Origin: Piscibacillus halophilus
GTDB lineage: Bacteria; Bacillota; Bacilli; Bacillales; Alkalibacillaceae
Reading direction: 5' to 3'
Assembly: GCF_900110685.1 (NCBI RefSeq)
Contig: NZ_FOES01000001.1
Coordinates: forward strand, 1 to 64,000
DNA length: 64,000 bases
Shown here in pieces: positions 17,798-28,751 of the stretch. The position numbers were made by a program, and so were the translations under genes. Position 1 is the stretch's first letter; every line of letters begins with the position of its first letter. The notes under the pieces were generated by a model, which saw nothing but the letters and a program-made list of their open reading frames with translations, did not search any database and was not told the DNA's origin.

Positions 17798-17814
17798 GTT
17801 AAAGAGGTGCCTAA

Positions 17815-18789
17815 ATGTTCGATCACTACAGTGTACTCAATAAAGAAGCAATAGAAGGTTTAAACATCAAAGAGAATGGAATATATGTGGACTGTACACT
17901 TGGTGGGGCAGGTCATTCTAAAAATATTGTAAAAAAACTTTCATCTGATGGAAGGCTCATTGCCTTCGATCAAGATTTGAAAGCCATCCAATATGCAGAA
18001 GAAGTTCTGTCAGAATACCAAGATCGAATCACTTTAGTTCATGAGAATTTTGCTCATTTAGAGGAGGAACTTGATCAACTTGGTGTTAATGAAGTTGATG
18101 GAATTATTTTTGATTTAGGAGTGTCCTCGCCTCAGTTAGATGAAGCGGAAAGAGGTTTCAGTTATCAACATGATGCTCCTTTGGATATGCGAATGAATCA
18201 AGACAGCTCGTTAAGTGCTTATCAAGTAGTTAATGAGTGGGCATTTGAAGATTTGGTAAGAATTTTTTCGCGATATGGGGAAGAGAAGTTTTTCAAACAG
18301 ATCGCAAGAAAGATTGAAAAAGCGAGAGAAAATAAACCAATTGAAACGACGTATGAATTAGTTGATCTAATAAAAGAAGGAATTCCAGCATTTGCAAGAA
18401 GGAAAGGTGGACATCCAGCAAAAAGAGTGTTCCAAGCTATTCGGATTGCGGTTAATGATGAACTAAATGTCTTTGAAAAAGCGTTAGAACAAGCTGCAAG
18501 AAAAGTAGCAATTGGTGGACGTATTGCTGTCATAACCTTTCACTCATTAGAAGATCGGATTTGTAAACAGTCTATGAAAAAATGGAGTTCTAGTCCACCT
18601 ATTCCAAAGGACATTCCGGTATTACCGGAGGAAGTAGAACCCCCGTTTAAATTAATTACAAGAAAACCCATTATACCTAGTGAATCAGAGCTCGAGGAAA
18701 ATCGACGTTCAAGATCAGCGAAGTTAAGAATTGTTGAGAAGGTAAAAGAATGGGAAGAACAATATTCTATTAATCGAAGGAGGCAATAA
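17815..18789 (+). CDS. rsmH: 16S rRNA (cytosine1402-N4)-methyltransferase RsmH
   Basis: A 324-residue MraW protein methylating N4 of C1402 in the ribosomal P site. Motifs: [10 protein letters not shown] (SAM loop, ~residues 26-35), FDQD (~54-57), [11 protein letters not shown] (~99-109), [23 protein letters not shown] (~197-219) and TFHSLEDR (~241-248). Ribosome binding site AGAGGTG. Its 3' end carries the GGAGG for ftsL. Confidence 0.98.
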   Translation: MFDHYSVLNKEAIEGLNIKENGIYVDCTLGGAGHSKNIVKKLSSDGRLIAFDQDLKAIQYAEEVLSEYQDRITLVHENFAHLEEELDQLGVNEVDGIIFDLGVSSPQLDEAERGFSYQHDAPLDMRMNQDSSLSAYQVVNEWAFEDLVRIFSRYGEEKFFKQIARKIEKARENKPIETTYELVDLIKEGIPAFARRKGGHPAKRVFQAIRIAVNDELNVFEKALEQAARKVAIGGRIAVITFHSLEDRICKQSMKKWSSSPPIPKDIPVLPEEVEPPFKLITRKPIIPSESELEENRRSRSAKLRIVEKVKEWEEQYSINRRRQ

Positions 18790-18792
18790 CAG

Positions 18793-19164
18793 ATGGCTGC
18801 TGAAGAAATTAGAAAGTATTCAATGATACCTGAAAGGAAAACGCAACAAACACCAAGTCCTAAGAAACAACGTTTTGTTAAGAAAGCATGGTTTACAAAA
18901 GGTGAGAAGTTATTATATACCTCCGGCTTAGTTATCATTGCCATTTCGATGATTTTCGTCGTTCAGTATTCTTCAAATGTTGATTCGGTTAACCGTGATT
19001 TGCAAAAAGTAAACTCGAATATTGAACAAGTAAAGACAGAGAATAATGCTTTACATGCTGAAGTTAAGGAAATGAGTAAACCAAGTCGAATTTTAGCTGA
19101 AGCTGAAAAACATGGTTTAACGATTAAAAATGCAAATGTGAAGCAGGCATCGCAAACTAATTAA
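18793..19164 (+). CDS. ftsL: Cell division protein FtsL
   Basis: A 123-residue bitopic divisome protein: basic cytoplasmic N-terminus (~1-38), one membrane helix (~40-58, TSGLVIIAISMIFVVQY) and an extracellular heptad-repeat coiled coil (~63-100) that would pair with DivIC and interact with DivIB. It starts 4 bases after rsmH, using a GAAGGAGG inside it. In Bacillus FtsL is unstable and rate-limiting for division. Confidence 0.93.
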   Translation: MAAEEIRKYSMIPERKTQQTPSPKKQRFVKKAWFTKGEKLLYTSGLVIIAISMIFVVQYSSNVDSVNRDLQKVNSNIEQVKTENNALHAEVKEMSKPSRILAEAEKHGLTIKNANVKQASQTN

Positions 19165-19177
19165 GGGTGTTAAGACT

Positions 19178-21418
19178 ATGACAAACTTAAACTATAAAAA
19201 TGTTATGTCATTTTTAATTATATCTATTTTTTCTTTAATTTTCTTGTTTTTAATCGGCCGTTTTGCTTACATCCAGATTACTGGAGAAGTACAATCGGTC
19301 GATTTACTTGATTATGCAGAAAAATTTCGTAACACAAGTAGCGTATTAGAAGCTGAACGTGGTGAAATTTACGATCAAACGGGAATGGTATTAGCAGGAA
19401 ATAAAACCGTTTATAATATGTATGCTGTTTTAAGTGAAGAGTATTCACAAAATTCTTCAGTGGATCTTCATGTAAAAGATATTCAAAAAACTGCTAGCTC
19501 ATTGGCACCTATTATTGGAATGGAAGAACAGCAAATAATAGATATTTTAGAAGAAGGAAAAGAAGAAGGATCCTTTCAGGTTGAATTTGGTCGATTCGGT
19601 AATGGGTTGTCTAAAGAACAGAAAGAAGAAATAGAGGAGCTTGATTTAACGGGAATTTATTTTGAACAAGATACAGAGCGTTATTATCCGAACGGAGCTT
19701 TTGCATCTCATGTAATTGGGTTTACTGAAGATCGATTAAATGAAGATAAGACAAAATATGAAACAGTGGGTGCTTATGGAATTGAACAAATGTATGATGA
19801 ACATTTAGGTGGAAAGGATGGTTTCATACGTTCACAGAGAGATAAGTATGGGTTCAAGCTTCTAAATGCTGATGAACACGTCCAATCTCCAGAGCATGGC
19901 CATGACGTATTTTTGACAATCGATCAAAAAATACAGACATTCTTAGAAGATACGATGACTACGGTACAAGAGGAATATAACCCAAAAAGAATGGTTGCGA
20001 TTGTGATGAATCCTAAAACTGGTGAAGTATTAGCGATGAGTAACCGCCCATCATTTGACCCGAATACAAGAGATGAAATCGAAAATTGGTATAATGATGC
20101 CATCTCAACCCCATTTGAACCAGGTTCGACGATGAAAATCTTCACTCTTTCTGCGGCAATTGAAGAAGGGGTTTACAATGGAGATGCTACCTTTGAATCT
20201 GGAAGATGGCGGATTAATGAAAATCGCAGCTACATTAGTGACCACAACAACGGAGAAGGCTGGGGAGAAATCACATATAATCAAGCTGTTCAGCACTCAT
20301 CTAATGTTGGCTTTGCTAAAATATTGTGGGAACAGCTTAAGCCTGAGAAATATTTAGAGTATATTTCAGCTTTTCAACTTGATCAGCCGACCGAAATTGA
20401 TCTAGAAGGCGAAAGGGTAGGACAAATAACATATACTTATCCTAGAGATCAAATTAATACAGCGATTGGACAAGGTTCTACGTTTACCCCTATTCAAATT
20501 ATGAAAGGGGCGACTGCCCTTGCTAATGGCGGAAAAATGATGAAACCATATATTACGTCTAGGATTAGTGATATCAATGGTAATAAAACCCTTTATAAAG
20601 CTGAGCCAGAAGTTGTGGGAGAACCAATTTCTGAAGATACGGCCAATCAGGTGAAAGATATTTTAGAAACGGTTATTACATCAGAAGACGGTACTGGCGG
20701 TCCCTTTAAATTAGATAATTTCACCTCGTTTGGTAAAACAGGAACCGCACAAATTCCTGATCCTAGTGGAGGGTATAAAACTGGTGTTGGCGAATATGTG
20801 TATTCGTTTATAGGTATGGCACCAAAAGATGACCCTAAATTAATGATGTATGTAGCAGTGGAAGAGCCAGAAGTAGAATATAGTTACTATGGTTCACAAA
20901 CAACCTCATATATTTATAAAACGGTGATGGAGAATAGTTTACATTATTTAGAAATTGAGCCAGATCAATCAAATGAAGATACAATAGAACCTATCAAATT
21001 AAATCAATTATATGATAGAAATACAGATACGGTCGTGAATGAACTAGAGGAACAAGGGTTTAATGTTACAGTCCTTGGTAATGGCGATCAAATAGTAGAT
21101 TCTTTACCGAAAGAAAATGAATCTGTATACCCAAACAAACGTATTATTTTAGAAACAAATGGTGAGCTAACGATGCCAGATTTAACAAATTGGACGTTAA
21201 GAGATGTATTTTCCTTAGTTGAATTAGTTGATATGGAATTGGACTTTATGGGTGAAGGATTCGTAACGAAACAAAATATTTCGGCTGGTAGCTCAATATC
21301 AGATGAAAGTAAATTGGTAGTTGAGCTCAGCTCTAAATCAGATTCTAACGAAGAAGATGATGAAGAGTCAGAGAATGAAGAAATAGAAGAAGGAGAAGAA
21401 GTAGAAGGCGAACAATAA
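19178..21418 (+). CDS. pbpB: Penicillin-binding protein 2B (FtsI-type transpeptidase)
   Basis: A 746-residue class B PBP, the divisional transpeptidase. It has an N-terminal membrane anchor (~10-32), a pedestal/dimerisation domain (~60-230), the transpeptidase domain with S-T-M-K (~residue 315), S-S-N (~377) and K-T-G-T (~522), and C-terminal PASTA repeats (~605-720). The last ~25 residues are a strongly acidic tail (Glu/Asp runs, ending EGEEVEGEQ) that would lie outside the cell. I do not recall such a tail in B. subtilis PBP2B. Start ATG 19178 follows AAGGGTG. Confidence 0.97.
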   Translation: MTNLNYKNVMSFLIISIFSLIFLFLIGRFAYIQITGEVQSVDLLDYAEKFRNTSSVLEAERGEIYDQTGMVLAGNKTVYNMYAVLSEEYSQNSSVDLHVKDIQKTASSLAPIIGMEEQQIIDILEEGKEEGSFQVEFGRFGNGLSKEQKEEIEELDLTGIYFEQDTERYYPNGAFASHVIGFTEDRLNEDKTKYETVGAYGIEQMYDEHLGGKDGFIRSQRDKYGFKLLNADEHVQSPEHGHDVFLTIDQKIQTFLEDTMTTVQEEYNPKRMVAIVMNPKTGEVLAMSNRPSFDPNTRDEIENWYNDAISTPFEPGSTMKIFTLSAAIEEGVYNGDATFESGRWRINENRSYISDHNNGEGWGEITYNQAVQHSSNVGFAKILWEQLKPEKYLEYISAFQLDQPTEIDLEGERVGQITYTYPRDQINTAIGQGSTFTPIQIMKGATALANGGKMMKPYITSRISDINGNKTLYKAEPEVVGEPISEDTANQVKDILETVITSEDGTGGPFKLDNFTSFGKTGTAQIPDPSGGYKTGVGEYVYSFIGMAPKDDPKLMMYVAVEEPEVEYSYYGSQTTSYIYKTVMENSLHYLEIEPDQSNEDTIEPIKLNQLYDRNTDTVVNELEEQGFNVTVLGNGDQIVDSLPKENESVYPNKRIILETNGELTMPDLTNWTLRDVFSLVELVDMELDFMGEGFVTKQNISAGSSISDESKLVVELSSKSDSNEEDDEESENEEIEEGEEVEGEQ

Positions 21419-21503
21419 TATAGTATTTGTAGAAACAGTGGTCTAAATAGATACGTTTTTTCATAGTTTTAATACAAGCATAGGTGTAAAGGAGAATGAA
21501 ACA

Positions 21504-23432
21504 TTGAGACGAATTGCTGCTATTACTGTGAAAAAACGTTTGATCGCTGTTTTTTTATTGATTGCACTATATTTTTTAATCATGGTTGGAAGGTTGGCGT
21601 ATGTCCAATTGATTTCTAGTGCAGAAATATTAGAAAAAGCAGAAGAGCTATGGAGTCGTGATATCCCTCTATATGCTGAGCGAGGTAAAATATTAGATCG
21701 TAATGGAGAAGTTTTAGTGGACAATCAATTGGCTCCAACCTTAGCGGTTGTGCCAAGGCAAATTGAAAATCCAGAAGATGTCGCAAAGAAGCTGGCGGAT
21801 ATTATACCTATTTCGGAGGAAAAAGCTCTGGAGCATTTAACAAAAGTTGCATCAGTGGAAATTATTCATCCAGAAGGACGTAAGTTAACGGAAGAACAAG
21901 CAACCGAAATACGTATGTTAAATGAGCCAGGGGTTTATTTAGCTCAAGACTCTAAGCGATCCTATCCTCATGATGAACAGCTAGCTCATGTATTAGGGTT
22001 TACCGGAATTGATAATCAAGGTTTAATGGGACTAGAGGCTAGCTATGATGATCAACTAAGTGGCGATTCAGGTGCTTTGTCATTTTTCTCAGATGCTAAA
22101 GGAAGACGTCTTAACCAATTATCTAATCGATATAGTCCACCTGAAGATGGACAGCACTTATCATTGACGATAGATGCTGAAATTCAATCGATTGTCGAAA
22201 GAGAATTAGATATCGCTGAAGCCAAGTATGACCCTGATGGAGCACTAGCCATTGTCATGGATCCAAACAATGGTGAAATTCTTGCGATGTCTAGTAGGCC
22301 GACTTTCCATCCATCTGAATATCAATCGGTGTCTCCCGAAGTTTATAATCGAAATTTACCAGTGTTCAGCACGTATGAACCAGGTTCAACATTTAAAATT
22401 GTTACGCTAGCATCAGCCTTAGAAGAAAATCTGATTGATTTAGACAAAGATACATACTACGATTCTGGCCATGTCAAAGTAGCAGGGGCTAGAATTCGTT
22501 GTTGGCATAGCGGTGGACACGGTAGCCAGTCTTATCTAGAAGTTGTTCAAAACTCTTGTAACCCAGGTTTTGTCAATCTCGGTCAAATGTTAGGTGAAGA
22601 AAAACTATTTTCATACATTCGAGAGTTTGGTTTTGGTGAAAAGACGGGTATTGATTTGCAAGGTGAAAGTAAAGGAATATTATTTAGTGAAGATCAAATC
22701 GGTCCTGTAGAGGTAGCAACTTCTGCATTTGGTCAAGGTGTATCCGTAACCCCTATTCAACAAATTACAGCTGTTGCAGCAGCGATCAATGGCGGGTATT
22801 TGTACGAACCTTATGTTGTGAAAGGGTTAATTGACCCTGTTACGGGTGAAGAAACTGAATCACGTGAACCCACACTTAAAAAGCGGGTTATTGGTGAAGA
22901 GGCATCTAGTGAAGTACGTCGTGCGTTAGAAACGGTGGTCGCTAAAGGTACAGGACGTGGAGCTTATTTAGATGGATATCGGGTCGGAGGAAAGACTGGT
23001 ACTGCACAGAAAGTAGGCCCAAATGGTCGTTATCTAGAAAACAACCATATCGTATCATTTATTGGGTTTGCACCTGCAGATGATCCACAATACTTAGTGT
23101 ATATCGCCGTTGATAACCCTAAAAATACAGTCCAATTCGGTGGTGTTGTTTCAAGTCCAATAGGTGGAAAAGTCCTTGCAGATGTTTTAAGTGTTAAAGG
23201 TGTTGAAAAACGTGATGGTGGGCTTGAAAAAGAATATCAATGGACAGAACCACCACTAGTAGAGGTTCCTGGTTTAGTAGGGGAAGAAGTAAATGACATA
23301 AGAAACTTCTTATATGACCTAAGACTTGATGTTCATGGTGAGGGAGACACTATTATATCTCAATCTCCAGAGCCGGGTGAAAAAGTAGAATCAGGATCAA
23401 CCATCCGAGTTTATCTAGGAGAATCCGATTAA
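21504..23432 (+). CDS. spoVD: Sporulation-specific penicillin-binding protein SpoVD
   Basis: A 642-residue class B PBP required for spore cortex peptidoglycan, working with the glycosyltransferase SpoVE. It has an N-terminal anchor (~10-30), a dimerisation domain, the transpeptidase motifs S-T-F-K (~residue 296), S-C-N (~351) and K-T-G-T (~495), and a single C-terminal PASTA domain (~580-640). The start is TTG 21504 with AAAGGAGA upstream. The 85-base gap after pbpB should hold the sigma-E promoter known in B. subtilis, but I find no clear match. It lacks the acidic tail seen on PBP2B. Confidence 0.95.
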   Translation: MRRIAAITVKKRLIAVFLLIALYFLIMVGRLAYVQLISSAEILEKAEELWSRDIPLYAERGKILDRNGEVLVDNQLAPTLAVVPRQIENPEDVAKKLADIIPISEEKALEHLTKVASVEIIHPEGRKLTEEQATEIRMLNEPGVYLAQDSKRSYPHDEQLAHVLGFTGIDNQGLMGLEASYDDQLSGDSGALSFFSDAKGRRLNQLSNRYSPPEDGQHLSLTIDAEIQSIVERELDIAEAKYDPDGALAIVMDPNNGEILAMSSRPTFHPSEYQSVSPEVYNRNLPVFSTYEPGSTFKIVTLASALEENLIDLDKDTYYDSGHVKVAGARIRCWHSGGHGSQSYLEVVQNSCNPGFVNLGQMLGEEKLFSYIREFGFGEKTGIDLQGESKGILFSEDQIGPVEVATSAFGQGVSVTPIQQITAVAAAINGGYLYEPYVVKGLIDPVTGEETESREPTLKKRVIGEEASSEVRRALETVVAKGTGRGAYLDGYRVGGKTGTAQKVGPNGRYLENNHIVSFIGFAPADDPQYLVYIAVDNPKNTVQFGGVVSSPIGGKVLADVLSVKGVEKRDGGLEKEYQWTEPPLVEVPGLVGEEVNDIRNFLYDLRLDVHGEGDTIISQSPEPGEKVESGSTIRVYLGESD

Positions 23433-23512
23433 TTCAAAACTTTCATCGTTATATAAGCATAAGTTTGCTATAATATTGTTGTAATTCATTAATACTAAAG
23501 GTAGGAGATACC

Positions 23513-24997
23513 ATGCATTTACATGAACTAGTAGAAAGTCTAAACATCTATAAAACAGACGCAGACGAGAGATTAGAAAATGTTGACGTTAAAAACATAG
23601 AAATGGATTCTAGAAAAGTTGAAAACAACTCATTATTTGTATGTATAAAAGGAACACAAGTAGACGGACATCAATTTGTTAAAGATGCTGAAGAAAATGG
23701 GGCCTGTGCAATAGTGGCTGAAGACACGGTTGATACAACCCTGCCTGTGATTTATGTACCGAGTACTGTTAAGGCATTAGCTGTTTTAGCCGATCGCTTT
23801 TACGGTACACCTAGCAAGTCCTTAAACATTGTTGGGATTACAGGCACAAATGGTAAAACAACTACTACGTACTTACTTGATGGGATCTTTAAAGAAAACA
23901 ACCAAAACACAGCTATTATTGGCACTATTGATATGAAGATAGGGGATAAGACTTACCCATTAAATAATACCACTCCGGATAGTTTATTTTTGCATAAACA
24001 TTTACACCTGATGAAAGAACAAGGCGTTGATACCGTTATTATGGAAGCATCCTCTCACGCTTTACATCAGGGAAGAGTCCATGGGGTTCAATTCGATACA
24101 GTCGTATTTACGAACCTTACTCAAGATCATTTAGATTATCATCTAAATATGAATGATTATGCTTATGCAAAATCACTATTATTTGCTCAATTAGGGAATG
24201 ATTACACTCAAAACAAAATAGCTGTCATTAATGCCGATGATCATTATTCTGAAGTGATGTCGAAAGCATCTCCATTCCCGTTTATTCCATATGGGTTAAC
24301 CGATGATGCTTATATTAAAGCGAAGAACTTAGATTTACAAGCTGATTCGACTTCGTTTGAAGTTCTTACTCCTAATGAGCAATTCAAAGTCGAATCTAGA
24401 CTTACAGGAAAGTTTAATATTTATAATATTTTAGCGGCTATTTCAGTCGCTTACCAATACCGAATTTCTAGTGAGATTATTCAAAAAGCATTACGCAATA
24501 TTAATGGAGTACCAGGGCGTCTGGAAAATGTCGACGTAGGTCAACCTTATTCCGTTATTGTAGATTACGCTCATACACCGGATTCATTAGAAAATGTTTT
24601 ACAAACCTTAAATGAAATTAAAGAGAACCGGATTATTACAGTTGTTGGTTGTGGTGGTGACCGTGATCGTTCTAAAAGGCCGAAAATGGCAGATGCTTCA
24701 ATTAAATATAGCCAATTATCGTTATTTACTTCAGATAACCCAAGAACAGAAGATCCTAAGCATATTTTGAAGGATATGACAGGTCATCTTAAGGGTGATG
24801 AGTTTAAAGTCATCATTGACCGTAAAGAAGCAATTAAGGAAGCCATTTGGACTGCTAAAGAAGGTGACATTATCTTAATTGCTGGAAAAGGTCATGAAAC
24901 CTATCAAGAAGTTAATGGTGCACGCCATCACTTTGACGATCGTGAAATTGCAAAGACATACATTGAAGAAAGAATGAAGGAGTCCCAAAGCACATGA
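23513..24997 (+). CDS. murE: UDP-MurNAc-tripeptide synthetase MurE (meso-DAP adding)
   Basis: A 494-residue Mur ligase adding the third residue to UDP-MurNAc-L-Ala-D-Glu. ATP loop GITGTNGKTTTTYLL (~residues 107-121), TTPDSL, carbamylated-lysine region Y-A-K-S-L-L-F, and S-D-N-P-R (~403-407). The DNPR motif is the signature for meso-diaminopimelate rather than lysine, as expected for a Bacillus-type wall. It overlaps murF by four bases (ATGA). Confidence 0.97.
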   Translation: MHLHELVESLNIYKTDADERLENVDVKNIEMDSRKVENNSLFVCIKGTQVDGHQFVKDAEENGACAIVAEDTVDTTLPVIYVPSTVKALAVLADRFYGTPSKSLNIVGITGTNGKTTTTYLLDGIFKENNQNTAIIGTIDMKIGDKTYPLNNTTPDSLFLHKHLHLMKEQGVDTVIMEASSHALHQGRVHGVQFDTVVFTNLTQDHLDYHLNMNDYAYAKSLLFAQLGNDYTQNKIAVINADDHYSEVMSKASPFPFIPYGLTDDAYIKAKNLDLQADSTSFEVLTPNEQFKVESRLTGKFNIYNILAAISVAYQYRISSEIIQKALRNINGVPGRLENVDVGQPYSVIVDYAHTPDSLENVLQTLNEIKENRIITVVGCGGDRDRSKRPKMADASIKYSQLSLFTSDNPRTEDPKHILKDMTGHLKGDEFKVIIDRKEAIKEAIWTAKEGDIILIAGKGHETYQEVNGARHHFDDREIAKTYIEERMKESQST

Positions 24998-26334
24998 AGA
25001 AATTTGACTTGAACTTTTTAGCAGAAATCTTCCCAAATCATACAGATTTCATTAATCAAGAAATACATGAAATATATAGGGATAGTCGTGAAAAGGTCAA
25101 CCATGGTTTATTTGTTCCAATAATTGGAGAAAACTTTGATGCACATGACTTTATCCCACAAGCTATTGAAAATGGCGCGGTTGCAATTTTATCAAGTCGA
25201 GAAGAATTAAATGATGTTCCAGAAGGGTTCCCGGTTTTTTACGTGGAGGATACAATTGAAGCTTTGCAGACTCTAGCTAATAGGTATCGCCACCTCGTTG
25301 ACCCGATTGTCGTTGGTATAACTGGTTCAAATGGAAAAACTACAACTAAAGAAATTGTGGCTAGTTGTTTAGCTACTAAATATATTGTATGGAAGACCAA
25401 GGGGAACTTGAACAATCATATTGGTCTTCCTTTGACTGTTTTAAGCATGGAACCCAACTGTGAAGTCTTAGTGGCTGAAATGGGTATGAGTGGATTTGGT
25501 GAAATTGAACGATTGTCTCATATTGTACAGCCAGATTATGGCATTATTACGAATATAGGTGAATCCCATATTGAGTACCTTGGAAGTCGTGAGGGGATCG
25601 CAAAAGCTAAATTAGAAATTACAGCTGGTTTTTCACAAAATAGTGTCCTGATTTATGATGGTGATGAACCACTTATTGCGGGAGGATCACGTCCTTATAA
25701 AGAATTGACTTGTGGCTTTTCTGAAAACTTGGACTATGTTATTCGAGATGTCAGACAATGGAATGATTATACTGAATTTACAATCAAGGGGCAAAATGTA
25801 GAGATTCCACTATTAGGTAAACACCAAGCTAAAAATTCTACTTTTGCCTATGCTTTATGTGAAGAATTAGAGATTGATCTATCTAAAATAAAGAATCAAT
25901 TAAAACAACTACAGTTGCCTTCAATGCGTTTTGAACAAATCAGAGCCATTAATGGTGCAACGATTATAAATGATGCATATAATGCTTCTGCGACATCTAT
26001 GATAGCTTCCATTGATGTCTTAAAGCATATGAATTATAATAATAAAATTGTGGTTCTAGGTGATATCTTAGAATTAGGTGAGTATTCAGAAGGAGACCAT
26101 AGAAGAGTTGGAGAATCGATTGATTCTTCTATTGATCAAGTATTAACGATTGGTGCAGATAGTCGTTTTATATTAGAAGGCTTAAACGATACGTTCGAAG
26201 GTACCTATCAGCACTTTGACGATAAGTCTGCGCTCACTGAATTTCTAAAAGAACAATTAGATTCTGAAACAGTTATTTTGTTCAAAGCATCTAGAGGCAT
26301 AAAATTAGAAGAAATCGTAAATGAGTTAATTTAA
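24994..26334 (+). CDS. murF: UDP-MurNAc-pentapeptide synthetase MurF
   Basis: A 446-residue Mur ligase adding D-Ala-D-Ala to UDP-MurNAc-tripeptide. ATP loop [14 protein letters not shown] (~residues 108-121), N-N-H-I-G-L-P (~142-148), [16 protein letters not shown] (~160-175) and N-D-A-Y-N-A-S (~327-333) are diagnostic of MurF. It overlaps murE by an ATGA junction and precedes mraY. In B. subtilis murF is elsewhere, next to ddl; here it keeps the murE-murF-mraY order seen in E. coli. Confidence 0.96.
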   Translation: MKKFDLNFLAEIFPNHTDFINQEIHEIYRDSREKVNHGLFVPIIGENFDAHDFIPQAIENGAVAILSSREELNDVPEGFPVFYVEDTIEALQTLANRYRHLVDPIVVGITGSNGKTTTKEIVASCLATKYIVWKTKGNLNNHIGLPLTVLSMEPNCEVLVAEMGMSGFGEIERLSHIVQPDYGIITNIGESHIEYLGSREGIAKAKLEITAGFSQNSVLIYDGDEPLIAGGSRPYKELTCGFSENLDYVIRDVRQWNDYTEFTIKGQNVEIPLLGKHQAKNSTFAYALCEELEIDLSKIKNQLKQLQLPSMRFEQIRAINGATIINDAYNASATSMIASIDVLKHMNYNNKIVVLGDILELGEYSEGDHRRVGESIDSSIDQVLTIGADSRFILEGLNDTFEGTYQHFDDKSALTEFLKEQLDSETVILFKASRGIKLEEIVNELI

Positions 26335-26359
26335 GGGTATAAGAAGGGAAGGGAAATCT

Positions 26360-27349
26360 ATGTTACCACAATCGGTGTTACTCATCACAATCGCAATAGC
26401 ATTTCTATTCTCTGTACTAATATCCCCAGTTTTAATCCCTTTCTTAAAGAGATTAAAGTTCGGCCAAAGTATCAGAGAAGAAGGACCTCAATCGCACCAA
26501 TCTAAATCTGGAACACCCACAATGGGTGGAATTCTAATTATTTTATCCATTATTTTTACATCGTTATTTGTGATATGGAAATACGAAGGAACAGGTTTTA
26601 CTAGTGAGTTCTTGATCTTATTATTTGTTTTAGTTGGTTACGGATTAATAGGATTTTTAGATGACTTTATTAAAATCATAAAAAAACGTAATCTAGGTCT
26701 TACCTCTAAGCAAAAGATGTTGTTTCAACTCTTTATTGCAGTAGTGGTATATATTGTCTTACATAACCAAGGTTATGATACGACAGTTACAATACCTGGA
26801 ACGGATTTTTCAATAGAGTTTGGATGGTTCTATAGTATTTTCTTATTAGTCATGTTGGTTGGAGCATCTAATGCTGTTAACTTAACCGATGGACTAGATG
26901 GGTTAGTCGCAGGAACAGCTTCTATTGCTTTTGCAGCTTTTGCTATTATAGGTACTTACCATCATGTTGAACCGGAAATCACCGTGTTTTCTTTAGCCGT
27001 TGTCGGTGCTCTATTAGGATTTTTAGTATTTAACAGTCACCCAGCTAAGGTATTTATGGGAGATACAGGGTCACTCTCAATCGGTGCTATTCTAGCCATG
27101 GTTGCGATACTCATGAAGCTTGAGATTCTTCTTGTAGTCATTGGTGGAGTATTTGTCATTGAAACGTTATCCGTTATGATTCAAGTCGTATACTTTAAGC
27201 TGACAGGCGGTAAAAGAATATTTAAGATGAGCCCATTGCATCACCATTATGAACTATCAGGTTGGTCAGAATGGCGTGTTGTTGTAACGTTCTGGTTCGT
27301 CGGGTTAATCTGTGCTGTATTAGGCTTATTTATTGAGGTGTGGATGTAG
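26360..27349 (+). CDS. mraY: Phospho-MurNAc-pentapeptide transferase MraY
   Basis: A 329-residue integral membrane enzyme with about ten helices that transfers phospho-MurNAc-pentapeptide to undecaprenyl phosphate to form lipid I. Motifs: [10 protein letters not shown] (~residues 48-57), L-D-D-F (~98-101), NLTDGLDGL (~174-182, catalytic Asp region), F-M-G-D-T-G-S-L (~233-240) and the P-L-H-H-H-Y-E (~295-301). Its stop codon overlaps the murD start by one base. Confidence 0.97.
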   Translation: MLPQSVLLITIAIAFLFSVLISPVLIPFLKRLKFGQSIREEGPQSHQSKSGTPTMGGILIILSIIFTSLFVIWKYEGTGFTSEFLILLFVLVGYGLIGFLDDFIKIIKKRNLGLTSKQKMLFQLFIAVVVYIVLHNQGYDTTVTIPGTDFSIEFGWFYSIFLLVMLVGASNAVNLTDGLDGLVAGTASIAFAAFAIIGTYHHVEPEITVFSLAVVGALLGFLVFNSHPAKVFMGDTGSLSIGAILAMVAILMKLEILLVVIGGVFVIETLSVMIQVVYFKLTGGKRIFKMSPLHHHYELSGWSEWRVVVTFWFVGLICAVLGLFIEVWM

Positions 27350-28695
27350 TGAAAACGTTGGACAATTTTCCATATGAAAAGGTTTTAGTGTTGGGCTTAG
27401 CCAGAAGTGGTGAAGCGGCTGCCCAATTGCTTTACGATAGTAATGTATCGTTTAGAATTAATGATTTAACTCCAATTGAAAACAACGAAGTGGCTCAAAG
27501 ATTTGACCAATTAGGCATTGAAGTTGTGACAGGTAGTCATCCACAATCGGTATTAGATGATGTAGATTTGGTTGTTAAAAACCCAGGAATACCTTATAGC
27601 CATGAGATTGTTGAAGAAGCTTTAAATAGAGATATTCCAATTATTACTGAAGTGGAATTATCTTTCTATTTAATAGATGGTCCTATTATAGCCATTACGG
27701 GATCAAATGGTAAGACAACGACAACCACTTTAACATATGAGTTATTAAGAGCAGGCGGTTTAGATCCTTTAATTGCAGGAAATATTGGTAAAGTGGCTAC
27801 AAACGTTGCTCGTGAACAAAAAGAAGCTCAGCCGGTTGTCATGGAGTTGTCTTCGTTTCAACTTAAGGCAATTGAGAAATTTAAGCCGGACATTGGAGTA
27901 CTCATCAATATTACAGAAGCTCATTTAGACTACCATAAGACAATGGATGATTATGTTGGCTCTAAGTTGAATATTACAAAGTATCAGAATGAAAATGATA
28001 TGTTAATATATAACGCTGATGATGAATGGTTAGTTAATAAAGTACAAGATTCAAAAGCAAATTTACTTCCTTTTTCAGTATCAGGTAAAAATAAAGATGG
28101 TTTATATGTTGACCATCAACAGGTATATCACAACGATGAGCTAATTGTTTATCGAGACGAGATCGCGTTACCAGGTGATCATAACTTAGAAAATATATTA
28201 GTTGGTATTGCGATTGCTAAGCAGTTTAATATACCGAATAACACTATACAATCGGTATTAAAAGCATTTACAGGTGTAAAACATCGACTTCAATATGTAA
28301 ATAAGATTCATGACAGGTTCGTATACAATGACTCAAAAGCTACAAATATTTCGGCTACACTTAAAGCTATACAAGCTTTTAAACAACCGATTATTTTAAT
28401 AGCCGGTGGACTTGACCGAGGAAATGAGTTTGATGAGTTAATACAAGCTTTTGAGCACGTTAAAACTTGTATTGCATATGGTCAGTCAGCATCAAAAATC
28501 AAGGAAGCTGGCGAGCGAAATCAATATAAATCTATTCAAACGGTAGACAGTCTTGAAGAAGCAACTATTAAAGCTTATGAAGTTAGTCAAGAGGGAGACG
28601 TCATTTTATTTTCCCCTGCTTGTGCTAGCTGGGATCAATTTAAATCATTTGAAGAACGTGGAGACATGTTTATTCAATTGGTGCATAAGCTGTAA
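27349..28695 (+). CDS. murD: UDP-MurNAc-L-alanine:D-glutamate ligase MurD
   Basis: A 448-residue Mur ligase adding D-glutamate. N-terminal nucleotide-fold segment (V-L-V-L-G-L-A-R-S-G), [14 protein letters not shown] (~residues 117-130), E-L-S-S-F-Q-L and the H-R-L-Q-Y segment with N-D-S-K-A-T-N (~319-325), all typical. I take GTG 27349 as the start because GAGGTG lies 8 bases upstream; GTG 27340 is inside that site. Spacing to spoVE is 56 bases. Confidence 0.96.
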   Translation: MKTLDNFPYEKVLVLGLARSGEAAAQLLYDSNVSFRINDLTPIENNEVAQRFDQLGIEVVTGSHPQSVLDDVDLVVKNPGIPYSHEIVEEALNRDIPIITEVELSFYLIDGPIIAITGSNGKTTTTTLTYELLRAGGLDPLIAGNIGKVATNVAREQKEAQPVVMELSSFQLKAIEKFKPDIGVLINITEAHLDYHKTMDDYVGSKLNITKYQNENDMLIYNADDEWLVNKVQDSKANLLPFSVSGKNKDGLYVDHQQVYHNDELIVYRDEIALPGDHNLENILVGIAIAKQFNIPNNTIQSVLKAFTGVKHRLQYVNKIHDRFVYNDSKATNISATLKAIQAFKQPIILIAGGLDRGNEFDELIQAFEHVKTCIAYGQSASKIKEAGERNQYKSIQTVDSLEEATIKAYEVSQEGDVILFSPACASWDQFKSFEERGDMFIQLVHKL

Positions 28696-28751
28696 TAGGG
28701 GCTTGTCTACCAATAGCCCCGACTTCAATAAAGGAGTAGGGGTGTTTTTTT

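Noticed and set aside
21419-21503. Sigma-E promoter of spoVD
   Set aside because: CATAGTTT at 21462 and CATAGGTG at 21478 are only partial -10 matches and no -35 fits at the right distance.
19178-23432. Possibility that pbpB and spoVD are a recent tandem duplication
   Set aside because: Both are normal, diverged members of the dcw cluster in Bacillaceae with different domain ends.
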